A DNA stretch of 64,000 bases from Terrisporobacter mayombei (GCF_020748465.1 NZ_JAHZMP010000005.1:62001-126000), one strand, 5' to 3'; shown: positions 9,423 to 18,246, numbered from the stretch's first letter. The notes: generated by a model from the letters alone, not told the origin. Translations and numbers: made by a program.

Positions 9423-9728
9423 TTATTTTTGTACAAAAGTTTGACAAGATGCATCATTTGCATTTATTCTAACGTCATCTGCTGTACAGCATTGATTTTC
9501 GTTGTATTTGCAATTACAAGCTTCACATTTAATATTTTGTGGCTTTGTACATCCACAATCTGCAGAGTTAGTAAATCCATTATTAGCTATATCAACAAAA
9601 GAACTACAGCCTGTTTCGCTAGTAGTAATTGCTTCACGTCCTGCAACATTTATTGCTCCTGCTCTACATTCACAGCTTTCATTGTGTGCACAGTTAGTAG
9701 CATTACATTTTAAGTTTCTATTTTGCAT
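9423..9728 (-). CDS. DUF1540-type cysteine-rich small protein
   Basis: 101 aa with two copies of a Cys-rich unit: CNATNCAHNESCECRAGAI near residue 9 and CEACNCKYNENQCCTADDV near residue 68. Each carries the C-x4-C-x(n)-C-x(n)-C pattern and the following A-x-x-I/V-x-V signature of DUF1540, a probable metal-binding family common in spore formers. The ATG at 9728 follows TTTAGGAGGTGT. The antisense open frames here are shadows. The function is unknown; a link with sporulation is likely from family distribution only. Confidence 0.82.
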   Translation of the reverse strand: MQNRNLKCNATNCAHNESCECRAGAINVAGREAITTSETGCSSFVDIANNGFTNSADCGCTKPQNIKCEACNCKYNENQCCTADDVRINANDASCQTFVQK

Positions 9729-9933
9729 AAATTACACCTCCTAAAGTTATCTACTTTATTATGTGCAAAGTTTAAAATATAATTATGTTCTCTTTAATTA
9801 ATTGAGTCTATGTTATAATGAAATATTTTAATCTATTTCTTTATATGTTTTAATTTTCTGACAAAAAGTATGCAAATTTCAAATTTGGTAACAATAAAAT
9901 ATAAGAACTTATTTAAAATAGGAGTGGTCCCTT

Positions 9934-10410
9934 ATGGAGATAAGAGAATTAGACTTAGAAACACGTAATAAGATTTATAGCCACACCAAAAGCATTTTGA
10001 GAAAATACCAAAAGGGGATAGTTACTGGTAAATTAACTGCCGATAAGTTTGCACAAAATCTCTTATGTGATGATTATATAAATCATATATTAAGCGAAGA
10101 TTTATTAAACGAAGAAGATTTTAAGTCTTCTTACATAGAATACATAAATACTCTTATTGATATGCAAAATGAAAACTTAGCAACTTGTCGCAAAAGAAAA
10201 AAAGAAAAGAAAAAAATATTGCCACCCAACATTTCTCAAAAAGTAAAACTTAAAAATCTTTTATTAGATGAAGGCTATGATTTAATTATTCCCATACAAT
10301 ATCTAAATGGTAATGATATGGATAGCATAATTAAATATATTGAAACAGGAGATATAGAGTTAGGAAATGAAAGAATTTACAATTACATACGAAAAACTAA
10401 TCTTAGTTAA
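9934..10410 (+). CDS. Conserved-looking hypothetical protein
   Basis: 158 aa, not recognised. It is soluble and highly charged, with a Lys/Arg-rich stretch in the middle (RKRKKEKKKI, about residues 87-96) that separates a helical N-terminal half from a C-terminal part (LLLDEGYDLIIPIQYLNG, then DSIIKYIETGDIELGNERIYNYIRK). The start at 9934 has an AGGAGTGG ribosome site and the stop runs straight into a strong terminator, so it is a single-gene transcript. The basic patch could bind nucleic acid, but nothing firmer can be said. Confidence 0.6.
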   Translation: MEIRELDLETRNKIYSHTKSILRKYQKGIVTGKLTADKFAQNLLCDDYINHILSEDLLNEEDFKSSYIEYINTLIDMQNENLATCRKRKKEKKKILPPNISQKVKLKNLLLDEGYDLIIPIQYLNGNDMDSIIKYIETGDIELGNERIYNYIRKTNLS

Positions 10411-10449
10411 AAAAAGCACTACTAAGCTAATTCTTAGTAGTGCTTTTAA
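10411..10449 (+). terminator. Terminator, bidirectional
   Basis: AAAAGCACTACTAAG / CTTAGTAGTGCTTTT hairpin immediately after the 158-aa gene. A-runs and T-runs on both sides allow it also to end the minus-strand 56-aa gene that stops at 10465. Confidence 0.9.
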
Positions 10450-10464
10450 AATTATAATTTCTGT

Positions 10465-10635
10465 TTATCCCATAGCTTTTTCTAACTTAGATAAATATTG
10501 TATAGGATAATATCTTAATAATTCTCTAAATTGTTCTACACTTAATCCTTCTGTAGTAGTATATATTCTTATTTTTCCATCTACATCCGCATTAATAAAG
10601 TCTTGTTTAATTTTGTTAAAATCTACTACTGCCAT
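10465..10635 (-). CDS. Small hypothetical protein (56 aa)
   Basis: 56 aa: it starts MAVVDFNKIKQDFINADVDG and ends YYPIQYLSKLEKAMG. The ATG at 10635 has an AAGGAGTG ribosome site, and the stop is followed by a bidirectional terminator, so this is a complete small transcription unit. The codon pattern resembles neighbouring genes and both the reading frame and the signals are clean, which supports a real gene. No family recognised. Confidence 0.7.
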   Translation of the reverse strand: MAVVDFNKIKQDFINADVDGKIRIYTTTEGLSVEQFRELLRYYPIQYLSKLEKAMG

Positions 10636-10711
10636 AATAACACTCCTTATGTATTTAATATTTTACATCTAGAGTTATTTTAACCAAGACATGTATTTTT
10701 ATTTATTTTTT

Positions 10712-11320
10712 CTATGAAAACGGGAAAAAACCTAAATGTTCTAATAATATTTTAATACCCATTAATATTAAAATAGCTCCTCCTGCAAATTCTGCTTTTG
10801 ATTTGTACTTTGTTCCAAATACATTTCCTATTTTAACACCTATGCCAGATAAAATAAAAGTAACTATTGCTATAAATGACACAGCTGGTATTATCTCTAC
10901 TTGTAAAAATGCAAATGTTACACCTACTGCAAGAGCATCTATACTAGTGGCAATAGCAAGCATAACCATATTTTTGAATCCAAGTTGATTTATTTCTTCT
11001 TCTCCTACAGCTGCTTCTGTTAAATCTACAATTCCGCAATCTTCATCCTTTTCCATAGACTCTCTTATCATGTTTATTCCTATAAATGATAATAAAATAA
11101 ATGCTATCCAATGATCTATGCTAGTTATATAGTCCTTAAATTGCACTCCTAATATAAATCCAATAAGAGGCATTCCTCCTTGAAACCCTCCAAAGTATAG
11201 ACCTACTTTTCCACACTCTTTAAAAGTAACCTTTCTAAGAGATAATCCTTTACAAATAGATACTGCAAAAGCATCCATTGAAAGTCCTACTGCTAATATG
11301 AATAACTCAATTAAGCCCAT
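10712..11320 (-). CDS. mntP: Manganese efflux pump MntP family
   Basis: 202 aa, six predicted membrane helices. The two DUF204 half-repeats show the paired Asp motifs [14 protein letters not shown] near the N-terminus and [15 protein letters not shown] in the second half. MntP exports Mn(II). I chose the ATG at 11320 ([12 protein letters not shown]), which has GGAAGG upstream and matches the usual MntP start; an upstream in-frame ATG at 11338 would overlap the ribosome site. The leader carries a yybP-ykoY riboswitch with an intrinsic terminator, which independently supports a manganese-export role: expression would switch on when Mn is high. Confidence 0.92.
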   Translation of the reverse strand: MGLIELFILAVGLSMDAFAVSICKGLSLRKVTFKECGKVGLYFGGFQGGMPLIGFILGVQFKDYITSIDHWIAFILLSFIGINMIRESMEKDEDCGIVDLTEAAVGEEEINQLGFKNMVMLAIATSIDALAVGVTFAFLQVEIIPAVSFIAIVTFILSGIGVKIGNVFGTKYKSKAEFAGGAILILMGIKILLEHLGFFPFS

Positions 11321-11451
11321 ATTTTTCCTTCCTTCCATTTATTAAAATTTCATTCTACTTTGATATATTCTTCCCAAAATTAACTCCATTAAGCCACAGT
11401 ATGGGTTTTAAATTTCAGATACCCAACCATTTATCTTTACTTACTTCAAAT

Positions 11452-11491
11452 AAAAAAAGACCCACCTATAGCCTTCGCTATAGATAAGTCT
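11452..11491 (-). terminator. Riboswitch-controlled terminator before mntP
   Basis: A 15-bp stem (AGACTTATCTATAGC with GCTATAGGTGGGTCT, including G-U pairs) around GAAG, followed by a run of T. It directly follows and partly overlaps the conserved 3' end of the yybP-ykoY aptamer, as expected for an expression platform. Confidence 0.88.
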
Positions 11492-11583
11492 CATCATTCA
11501 AAACAAAGCCAGATAGTATAACTATCAGTATGTTGACTTTATTACACTAAAATATCAGTGCTAACTACTCCCTTATCAAAGTA
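11490..11583 (-). ncRNA. yybP-ykoY manganese riboswitch
   Basis: The minus strand carries the family landmarks in order: GATAAGGGAGTAGTTAGCAC, GTCAACATACTG, and TCTGGCTTTG...GAATGATGAGAC. These are the conserved loops of the yybP-ykoY aptamer, which senses Mn(II). It is followed by an intrinsic terminator and mntP. Binding of Mn would favour antitermination and so expression of the exporter. Confidence 0.93.
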
Positions 11584-11589
11584 TTCTTT

Positions 11590-11618
11590 ATTTTAATATA
11601 TTTTATTTTATTAGTCAA
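11590..11618 (-). promoter_or_regulatory. Vegetative promoter of the mntP leader
   Basis: TTGACT, 17 bases, TAAAAT on the minus strand. Transcription would start near 11583, exactly at the beginning of the riboswitch. Confidence 0.75.
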
Positions 11619-11676
11619 TATACTCTTTATTTTCTATTTCAAACAATTTTTATAATATATATGTTCATATTAAAAT

Positions 11677-11725
11677 AAAGAGGTAAGTAAAAAGGAGTTT
11701 ACTCCTTTTTACTTACCTCTACTTT
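11677..11725 (-). terminator. Terminator after the SASP gene
   Basis: A long near-perfect hairpin, AGAGGTAAGTAAAAAGGAGT with ACTCCTTTTTACTTACCTCT, downstream of the SASP stop and flanked by A/T runs. Confidence 0.85.
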
Positions 11726-11753
11726 TAACTATCTATTATTTTATATTTTCTAG

Positions 11754-11972
11754 TTATTGTTGACCTTTTCCAGCCATTTGTTGTTCTGCCATTTCAACAA
11801 GTTTTTTAGTCATGTATCCACCTACATAACCATTTTCTCTTGCTGTAAGATTTCCTTTATCTACTTGTTGATAGTTAGACATACCAAGTTCATTTGCTAT
11901 CTCTAATTTCATTTGATTTAATGCTGCTTTTGCTTCTGGAACTACCTTTGTATTATTAGTGTTAGTTGCCAT
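11754..11972 (-). CDS. Alpha/beta-type small acid-soluble spore protein
   Basis: 72 aa. It has both hallmark regions of alpha/beta SASPs: the germination-protease cleavage region KLEIANELGM (EIA-x-E motif) in the middle, and ARENGYVGGYMTKKLVEMAE near the C-terminus. These proteins coat and protect spore DNA and are degraded at germination. The ATG at 11972 has AAGAGGTAATA upstream. It is monocistronic, closed by a strong terminator. A CATAATA box lies upstream, but no convincing partner -35 box was found, so the sporulation promoter is not defined here. Confidence 0.95.
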   Translation of the reverse strand: MATNTNNTKVVPEAKAALNQMKLEIANELGMSNYQQVDKGNLTARENGYVGGYMTKKLVEMAEQQMAGKGQQ

Positions 11973-12062
11973 GTTATTACCTCTTTTCTTTTTTAATATT
12001 TGTTTCTAATACTATTATGTTACAATTGAGATTTAACATGTATGCAATTTTTGACAAAATTT

Positions 12063-13289
12063 TTAAGAATTGGTTCCAGCTAAATAAGCTGTTGAATAAG
12101 CTATTTGTAGATTAAATCCTCCAGTATATGCATCCACATCTATAATCTCTCCTGCAAAGAAAAGATTATTTATTATTTTAGATTCCATAGTACTCGCATT
12201 AATCTCACTTACTTTTATTCCACCAGAAGTAACTATAGCTTCTTCTATTGGCCTATATCTCTTTACAGTAAAAGTAAGATTTTTTAATAAATAAACTAAA
12301 TTCAATCTTTGTTTCTTAGATATTTGATTTACTTTTAAATGTCTCGGTATTTCACTTAATTCAATTATTATTGGTATAAGTTTTTTAGGAAGTAAATCAT
12401 CTAATGAATTTTCAAAGTTTTTGTTTGTATACTTTGCAAAATCTTTAATAATTCTTTTATCTAACTTTTCATCATCTAATGCTGGTTTTAAATCAAGGAT
12501 AATTCTGTAATTTTCTTTACTAGTATCTTTCATTCTACAACTAGCAGATTTTATTATAGGTCCATCTAGACCATATTTTGTAAATTCCAATTCTCCAAAA
12601 TCATCATATATTTTTTTATTTTTACTATTAATCACAGTGATAGCCACATTTCTAAGAGCTAATTTTTCTAAATCTTTAACAAAACCTTCTTGGACTTCAA
12701 TACCAATTAAGGAAGGTTTTGGGTTTATTATTGTATGTCCTAAAGACTGTGCAAACTTATATCCATCACCTGTAGATCCAGTAAGAGGATAGCTCATGCC
12801 TCCCGTAGCCAGTATTACACTGTCACATTTTATTACCTCATTATTGTTATAAATGACTTTTTCTATTTTATTATCTTTTGCTATGATTTTATTAACCTTA
12901 GCGCTTAATATAATTTTTACTTTTTTATTTTTAACTTGTTTTTCTAAAGCTTTTACCACGTCTAATGCTTTATCACTTTCTGGGAATACTCTTTTCCCTC
13001 TTTCAGTTTTAGTTGCAAGCCCAAGGGAATTAAACATAGTTATTGCATCATAATTTGTAAATGTGTAAAAAGCACTATATAAAAATTTACCATTTGTAGG
13101 TACATTTTCTATCAATTCTTCAACATCACAATCATTAGTAATATTACATCTTCCCTTTCCTGTAATTAAAAGCTTTCTTCCTAATCTATGCTGCTTTTCT
13201 AAAAGTATAACATTGGCTCCATTATCAGCTGCAGTTGATGCTGCCATCATTCCAGCCGGACCTCCGCCTATAACCACTACTGTTTTCAA
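12063..13289 (-). CDS. FAD-dependent oxidoreductase, BaiN/HI0933 family
   Basis: 408 aa flavoprotein. The N-terminus has the dinucleotide-binding motif VVVIGGGPAGMMAASTAADNG, then RLGRKLLITGKGRCNITND, characteristic of the HI0933/BaiN family, and a C-terminal FAD motif LFFAGEIIDVDAYTGGFNLQ. Family members are annotated as NAD(P)/FAD-dependent oxidoreductases, and one was proposed to act in bile-acid metabolism, but the physiological substrate is generally unknown. The next gene downstream on the strand, a SASP gene, is separately expressed. Confidence 0.87.
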   Translation of the reverse strand: MKTVVVIGGGPAGMMAASTAADNGANVILLEKQHRLGRKLLITGKGRCNITNDCDVEELIENVPTNGKFLYSAFYTFTNYDAITMFNSLGLATKTERGKRVFPESDKALDVVKALEKQVKNKKVKIILSAKVNKIIAKDNKIEKVIYNNNEVIKCDSVILATGGMSYPLTGSTGDGYKFAQSLGHTIINPKPSLIGIEVQEGFVKDLEKLALRNVAITVINSKNKKIYDDFGELEFTKYGLDGPIIKSASCRMKDTSKENYRIILDLKPALDDEKLDKRIIKDFAKYTNKNFENSLDDLLPKKLIPIIIELSEIPRHLKVNQISKKQRLNLVYLLKNLTFTVKRYRPIEEAIVTSGGIKVSEINASTMESKIINNLFFAGEIIDVDAYTGGFNLQIAYSTAYLAGTNS

Positions 13290-13320
13290 ATAATCATCCT
13301 TTCCTCATAAATAGGGAAAT

Positions 13321-14241
13321 TTATGCTAGCTTAAATAATTTAAATAACGCTGGAGCACCTGCTACACCCCAAAATACTACAATTGTATATTTTAAATATT
13401 TGATAATATTAATTATCTCTTCTGCTTTATTGACTATTAAATTATCTTGCACATAATTAAGCAATAAATAAACTGCTAATAATGATATTATCCCTACTAT
13501 AAATCTAAGTATTTTTTTGCCTAAACCTTCATTTTTTGAAGATTTTTTAGCAAATATATTTTTTCTTCTAGTCTCACTTTCTGTACTAAAGTTAATAAAA
13601 GTATCTTCTACCATATAACCTAGTGCAAAACCTGTGAAAAGACCAAACATTTTGTATAAATCTTCTCCACCAATAAAATATGTGCAAATTCCAAATATTA
13701 ACATCAATCCAACTAATATATAGTAGTTTTTACTATCATCTATATAGTCAAACAATTTTATAAATAATACACTTAAAACTATACCAAATCCCCATGCAAC
13801 AATTACGTCCATTGGCCAATGAACACCTAAGTATAGTCTTGATATTCCTGCTCCTAAAATCATTAATATTCCTATAATATATATCCATGATTTTCTAAAT
13901 AAATACATCGTAGAAGTCCAAAAAGTTGTAGCCGTTTGTGTATGTCCACTAGGGAAAGAATAACCTGTGGCTGTTTCTATTCTTAATGATTCTAATCCTT
14001 TTGTACCTATAGGTCTTGGCATTTTAACAAAATTTTTAACCCCTGCATTTATATTTAAACTTCCACAAAGAGCAAATAACGTTCTTTGCCCTGCTTTTTT
14101 ATTTATACACCAATATATTATCCCTGTTAGTACAGTTATTACTGGCACTTCTGTGCATACAGTAAAGAATGTAAATACACCTGTAAGTAACTCATTTCTT
14201 ATACTTTGTAAATACATTAATATGTCCAGTTGATATCCCAT
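13321..14241 (-). CDS. PAP2-family membrane phosphatase
   Basis: 306 aa integral membrane protein with the three acid-phosphatase motifs: KNFVKMPRP (K-x6-RP), SFPSGHTQTA (PSGH) and SRLYLGVHWPMDV (SR-x5-H-x3-D). Such enzymes dephosphorylate lipid phosphates, for instance undecaprenyl pyrophosphate or phosphatidylglycerol phosphate, on the outer face of the membrane. The C-terminal ~80 residues add a charged loop (KKSSKNEGLGKK) and two further helices beyond the catalytic core. The ATG at 14241 has AAAGGTGG upstream. Substrate not determined. Confidence 0.88.
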   Translation of the reverse strand: MGYQLDILMYLQSIRNELLTGVFTFFTVCTEVPVITVLTGIIYWCINKKAGQRTLFALCGSLNINAGVKNFVKMPRPIGTKGLESLRIETATGYSFPSGHTQTATTFWTSTMYLFRKSWIYIIGILMILGAGISRLYLGVHWPMDVIVAWGFGIVLSVLFIKLFDYIDDSKNYYILVGLMLIFGICTYFIGGEDLYKMFGLFTGFALGYMVEDTFINFSTESETRRKNIFAKKSSKNEGLGKKILRFIVGIISLLAVYLLLNYVQDNLIVNKAEEIINIIKYLKYTIVVFWGVAGAPALFKLFKLA

Positions 14242-14372
14242 AATTTACCACCTTTCAATAAAATACTTCTTCTTTTCTATTTTACATAATTTTTAAAAAT
14301 AAATATATATTTTTTGACAATAAATATAATATTTTGTTATTTTTCTTATAATTTACATTTTGAAATATGCTA

Positions 14373-14408
14373 AAAGGAGTATAAGATTCACTCTTATACT
14401 CCTTTTTT
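14373..14408 (-). terminator. Terminator after hpt
   Basis: AAAAGGAGTATAAGA / TCTTATACTCCTTTT-type hairpin (with a short loop) followed by T's in the minus direction. Confidence 0.88.
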
Positions 14409-14417
14409 ATTATGTTC

Positions 14418-14942
14418 TTATATATCTTCAACAATACCTATATAAGGAAGATTTCTATATTTTTCAGCGTAATCTATCCCATATCCAACTATAAATTTGT
14501 CTTCAATCACATATCCTACATAATCAACCTTAATATCTGATGTTCTTCTTTCTGGCTTGTCTAATAATGTACATAGTCTTAATGATTTTGGCTTTCTAGT
14601 TTTTAAAGCTGCAACTAATGAACTTAAAGTTAAACCTGAATCAATTATATCTTCAACTATTAATACATTTTTATTTTCTATATCTACATCTAAATCTTTT
14701 ATTATTTTAACTGTACCTGATGAAGCAGTTGATGTTCCATAACTTGAAACAACCATAAAGTCCATTCTTACATCTAAATTTATCTCTCTTATTAAGTCAG
14801 CACAAAAAACACTAGCACCTTTTAATATTCCAACTACTAGTAACTCTTCTCCAGCATAATCTTTTTCTATTTGACTTGCTAGTTCTTTAACTTTATTTTT
14901 TATTTCTTCTGCTGAGTACAGAACTCCATTTAATTTATACAT
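14418..14942 (-). CDS. hpt: Hypoxanthine phosphoribosyltransferase
   Basis: 174 aa, the normal length. It salvages hypoxanthine and guanine to IMP and GMP using PRPP. Motifs: LLVVGILKGASVF (pyrophosphate-binding loop), DFMVVSSYGTST (flexible catalytic loop), NVLIVEDIIDSGLTL (PRPP-binding motif) and VDYVGYVIEDKFIVGYGIDY (purine-binding end). The start is the ATG at 14942 (MYKLNG) behind GGGAGGAAATT; the longer in-frame extension upstream has no ribosome site. Monocistronic, ending at a strong terminator. Confidence 0.95.
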   Translation of the reverse strand: MYKLNGVLYSAEEIKNKVKELASQIEKDYAGEELLVVGILKGASVFCADLIREINLDVRMDFMVVSSYGTSTASSGTVKIIKDLDVDIENKNVLIVEDIIDSGLTLSSLVAALKTRKPKSLRLCTLLDKPERRTSDIKVDYVGYVIEDKFIVGYGIDYAEKYRNLPYIGIVEDI

Positions 14943-15150
14943 AATTTCCTCCCAGTAATGATGAATCATGTTTATTATAACATATATTTTGCCTTTTTCA
15001 AATATTTTCATTCGTGTTTTATGTCACATTTTTTTATTAAATATTACAGCTATTGTATTAGTACAATATTCTTTTTATTTTTGTACATATCTACATATAT
15101 TTAATTTATACTATACTATATTAAGAATCAAAAAAATTGGAGGGCTAATT

Positions 15151-16227
15151 ATGAGTGTAAATCATGGTGCTAATTTATATGATTTGTCAAAACAATACGG
15201 TTTTTCAAAAGATGAATTTTTAGACTTCAGCTCTAATATTAATCCATTTGGCACATCGACTTTAGCTAAGGAATATGTAATTAATGATATAAATATGGTA
15301 TCAGTTTATCCTGATCCAGAATATGTTGAATTAAAAAAATCAATTTCATCTTATTGCAATTGTAATAAAGATAACATGGTTTTAGGAGGTGGCGCTACAG
15401 AGCTTATATCTTCTTTTATAAGTACTATTGATCCTAAAAAGGCAGTTCTTATTTCTCCTGCATATTCAGAATATGAAAAAGAACTTAAGAAAATTAATTG
15501 TGAAATAATTAAATATTTTTCTAGAGAATATAATGATTTTGAAATAGATCCTGTGGAATTTGTTGATTTTATAAATAAGCATGAATGTGATTTAATCGTC
15601 ATTTGCAACCCTAATAATCCAACAGGCTTCTCTTTTTCTAAATTTGAAATAGAAATTATATTAAAAAATACTAATGCTTTTGTTATGGTTGATGAAACAT
15701 ATATTGAATTTACAAATACTAGTATTTATTCTTCCACACCTTTAGTTGATCAATATGATAACTTATTTGTAATTAGAGGTACTTCTAAATTTTTCTCTAC
15801 ACCTGGTATTAGATTAGGATATGGGTTAATTGGTAATGAAAATATAAAAAATGAAATCAACAAGAATCTTGATTTATGGAATATAAATATTATTGCTTCA
15901 TCTATGGGCGAAATAATGTTTACTGACAATAACTATATTAACAGCTGCGTAAATACAATTTTAGCCGAGAGAAATTATCTATATAATTCTTTATGTGAGT
16001 TTAATAATCTTACAGTTTATGAAAGTAAAGGCAATTTTATATTATGTAAATTAAAAGATAAAACTATAACAGCTAGTGAACTTAGAGAAAAGTTGATACC
16101 TAAAAAAATTATAATAAGAGACTGCGAGTCCTTTGACGGACTTGATGAATATTTCTTTAGAGTGTGCGTTTTAAAACCAGATGATAATAGATATCTTATT
16201 AATTCTTTAAAAGAAATTTTATATTAG
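15151..16227 (+). CDS. CobD/HisC-like PLP aminotransferase
   Basis: 358 aa, fold-type I aminotransferase. The N-terminus HGANLYDLSKQYGF then LDFSSNINPFG resembles threonine-phosphate decarboxylase (CobD) and histidinol-phosphate aminotransferase; CNPNNPTGFSF and MVDETYIEF are the substrate/PLP-binding motifs, and the Schiff-base lysine is in RGTSKFFSTPGIRLGYGL. The start is the ATG at 15151 behind GGAGGGCTAATT. No cobalamin or histidine genes lie nearby. The N-terminal signature favours the CobD branch, which would make the aminopropanol linker of cobalamin; that would suit a B12-dependent ornithine mutase, but this is inference. Confidence 0.78.
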   Translation: MSVNHGANLYDLSKQYGFSKDEFLDFSSNINPFGTSTLAKEYVINDINMVSVYPDPEYVELKKSISSYCNCNKDNMVLGGGATELISSFISTIDPKKAVLISPAYSEYEKELKKINCEIIKYFSREYNDFEIDPVEFVDFINKHECDLIVICNPNNPTGFSFSKFEIEIILKNTNAFVMVDETYIEFTNTSIYSSTPLVDQYDNLFVIRGTSKFFSTPGIRLGYGLIGNENIKNEINKNLDLWNINIIASSMGEIMFTDNNYINSCVNTILAERNYLYNSLCEFNNLTVYESKGNFILCKLKDKTITASELREKLIPKKIIIRDCESFDGLDEYFFRVCVLKPDDNRYLINSLKEILY

Positions 16228-16231
16228 TCAC

Positions 16232-16276
16232 TAAATAATAAAAAGGACATAATGTGATATGTCCTTTTTATTATTA
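16232..16276 (+). terminator. Bidirectional terminator
   Basis: AATAATAAAAAGGACATA / TATGTCCTTTTTATTATT hairpin between two convergent genes (CobD-like and RNase H). Confidence 0.88.
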
Positions 16277-16304
16277 ATCAATTTCCATTTTCGTAGTATA
16301 AGTA

Positions 16305-17069
16305 CTATTTATTTTCATTTAAGTATTTTATAATAGCACCTTTTGCAGCTTCATCTGCTAAATCATTGTACACACTTTCATTACTATGTGCCTTCACTTT
16401 TACAAAGCAAATATTCAATTCTTTACTCATGTTTTCTATATATTTTACATATTCTTGAGTATATTCATTCTTTGCCTGCCACTCACCACTTGCCCATAAA
16501 GCTATATTTTTTAGATCATGGTAAATAGCTATATTTTGCATTCCTAATTCTTTAGCTTTATTTATAGCGACTTTAACTGATTCTAACTCTCCCACTATAT
16601 TCCATTGATCCCATTTGTCATACCCTGCATTATGGTAAGTTTCATGAGAATTATTATTAGGGTCAAGTACAATCACACCAGAGCCAAAAACTTGATTTCC
16701 TCTGTCATAACTTCCATCTACAAAAGCAATAAATTCATAATCATCAATAATTTCTTCTGGATTTATATATGATTTACAAGTTTTAACCTTTGCAGTACTT
16801 CTAATAGGCTTCACATCATAACCTTCTTTTAGTGGTTTAGTATTTGTTGGAGCTTTTTCCGTATGCAATACGTTCTCCTTAACTGTAGCTTCTTTTTCCA
16901 TAGATTTTATATTATCATCACCTATAAAAGCCATGGCTTCTTCAATAGTTGGAAAACTTTTGTATTTTGCACCTTTATATCCTGTTACCTGTGCAGAACA
17001 GTCAACCCAAGTGAAATATATCCCTGGAGTTTTTCCAACTTTAACTGCATAGAACTTCTTTTTTGACAT
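16305..17069 (-). CDS. Viroplasmin-domain ribonuclease HI
   Basis: 254 aa. The N-terminal ~45 residues (KKFYAVKVGKTPGIYFTW, then YKGAKYKSFPTIEEAMAFI) are the caulimovirus viroplasmin / RNase H N-terminal hybrid-binding domain. A linker (about 60-110) leads to an RNase HI domain with the acidic active-site residues in FVDGSYDRG, GELESVKVAI, IYHDLKNI and NDLADEAAKG. It cleaves RNA in RNA-DNA hybrids. The ATG at 17069 has AAAGGAATTTTAAT upstream. Convergent with the CobD-like gene, sharing its terminator. Confidence 0.9.
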   Translation of the reverse strand: MSKKKFYAVKVGKTPGIYFTWVDCSAQVTGYKGAKYKSFPTIEEAMAFIGDDNIKSMEKEATVKENVLHTEKAPTNTKPLKEGYDVKPIRSTAKVKTCKSYINPEEIIDDYEFIAFVDGSYDRGNQVFGSGVIVLDPNNNSHETYHNAGYDKWDQWNIVGELESVKVAINKAKELGMQNIAIYHDLKNIALWASGEWQAKNEYTQEYVKYIENMSKELNICFVKVKAHSNESVYNDLADEAAKGAIIKYLNENK

Positions 17070-17139
17070 ATTAAAATTCCTTTCATTTGTTCATCATAAA
17101 CATATATTATAATATCATTAATAATACTAAATTGTATAA

Positions 17140-18072
17140 TTAATATCTATAAGAATTATTTATTTTTTCAAATACATAATCATTAACATGTACAAAATAC
17201 TCCTTTGTTCTTTCTTTTGCATGCTCTATAGTATCATAATCGATAGTATTAAATATTTCTTTTAATATGTTTTCAGTTGATTCTAGCTCTTCTATATAAA
17301 TTTTTTCAGCAAAGTTTTTACTCATATTTTTCATTTGTAAAAAAATTTGTTTAAGCGTCTTTACAGCTTCTTCAATAAATTCTAATTCAATATTACCTGC
17401 CAAAAATGCTTCTTTAAGTAAAAAAATATTATAAGAATTTTCTACGCCTAAATTTCTAATAAAATCATCAATAGTAAAATTATATTGATTGTATTTATCC
17501 ATTTTTTTATATTGTTCAATCATTTCTAGGGAAAATTCTATATCTTTATAATCCTGAGAAAGCTTTTTATAAAATTCATAAGTATTTTTATTGGTGCATG
17601 AAAAATATATAGTTTCTAGATCTTTAGAATCATACTTCTTCACCATTTTCCATGCTGCATAATAGGCTATATTAGCTGACTTTTCTAAAGGGAATTTATT
17701 ATTTCCTGAACTGATGGAAGGAATTGCTACAGTTTTATTGTCGTATTCTACTGCCATATCTATAGAGTTTTTATAGCAGGAATATAATAAATGGCATTCA
17801 TCTTCATCTCCACTTTGCCATTTAGGTGTACAGGTGTGAACTATACTTTTTACATTTAAATCATATCCCTTTGTAATAATACTATGACCTACTTGGCAAA
17901 TTCCACTTTTGGATAACTTCTTACTAAGTTTTGGTCCAGCATTCTTTTGAATTAACTTATCAAGTCCATCGTTACCACTAAAACACTCATCTGTTGGATT
18001 TACAATGGCATCCACTTTAATGTCTATAACTTCTTCTTTTATAATTTTAATTCTGTTATCTATACTGTCCAT
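17140..18072 (-). CDS. Macro-domain protein (ADP-ribose binding/hydrolysis)
   Basis: 310 aa. Residues ~15-165 form a macro domain: VDAIVNPTDECFSGNDGLDKL, VGHSIITKGYDL and AIPSISSGNNKFPLEKSANI are the ADP-ribose-binding loops of the O-acetyl-ADP-ribose deacetylase type. The remaining ~145 residues are helical and charged and match nothing I recognise, so the protein is about twice the length of a simple macro-domain enzyme. It probably removes ADP-ribose from a substrate or hydrolyses O-acetyl-ADP-ribose. The C-terminal extension may select the target (inference). Confidence 0.85.
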   Translation of the reverse strand: MDSIDNRIKIIKEEVIDIKVDAIVNPTDECFSGNDGLDKLIQKNAGPKLSKKLSKSGICQVGHSIITKGYDLNVKSIVHTCTPKWQSGDEDECHLLYSCYKNSIDMAVEYDNKTVAIPSISSGNNKFPLEKSANIAYYAAWKMVKKYDSKDLETIYFSCTNKNTYEFYKKLSQDYKDIEFSLEMIEQYKKMDKYNQYNFTIDDFIRNLGVENSYNIFLLKEAFLAGNIELEFIEEAVKTLKQIFLQMKNMSKNFAEKIYIEELESTENILKEIFNTIDYDTIEHAKERTKEYFVHVNDYVFEKINNSYRY

Positions 18073-18208
18073 ATATACACCCCATTTTCAACAATAAATT
18101 ATTTACTTTTCATACATTTTCTATAAAAAAGTATAAAATCCCTTTTTATTATTGACTCTACAATTTAATTATAAACATTTTTGTTAAAATTATCATAAAT
18201 CAAAAGTA

Positions 18209-18238
18209 AAAAGTTAGACAAATCTAACTTTTTCTATA
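18209..18238 (-). terminator. Terminator after the 41-aa gene
   Basis: AAAAAGTTAG / CTAACTTTTT hairpin with a 6-base loop, followed by T-rich sequence, just downstream of the small gene at 18247-18372. Confidence 0.7.
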
Positions 18239-18246
18239 TACTTAAA

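Noticed and set aside
9420-9744. Two plus-strand frames overlapping the DUF1540 gene
   Set aside because: They are shadows of the cysteine-rich minus-strand gene, which alone has a ribosome site, family motifs and terminator.
11973-12062. Sporulation (sigma-G) promoter before the SASP gene
   Set aside because: A CATAATA box is present, but no matching -35 box occurs at 17-18 bases; the TGCATA found is 21 bases away.
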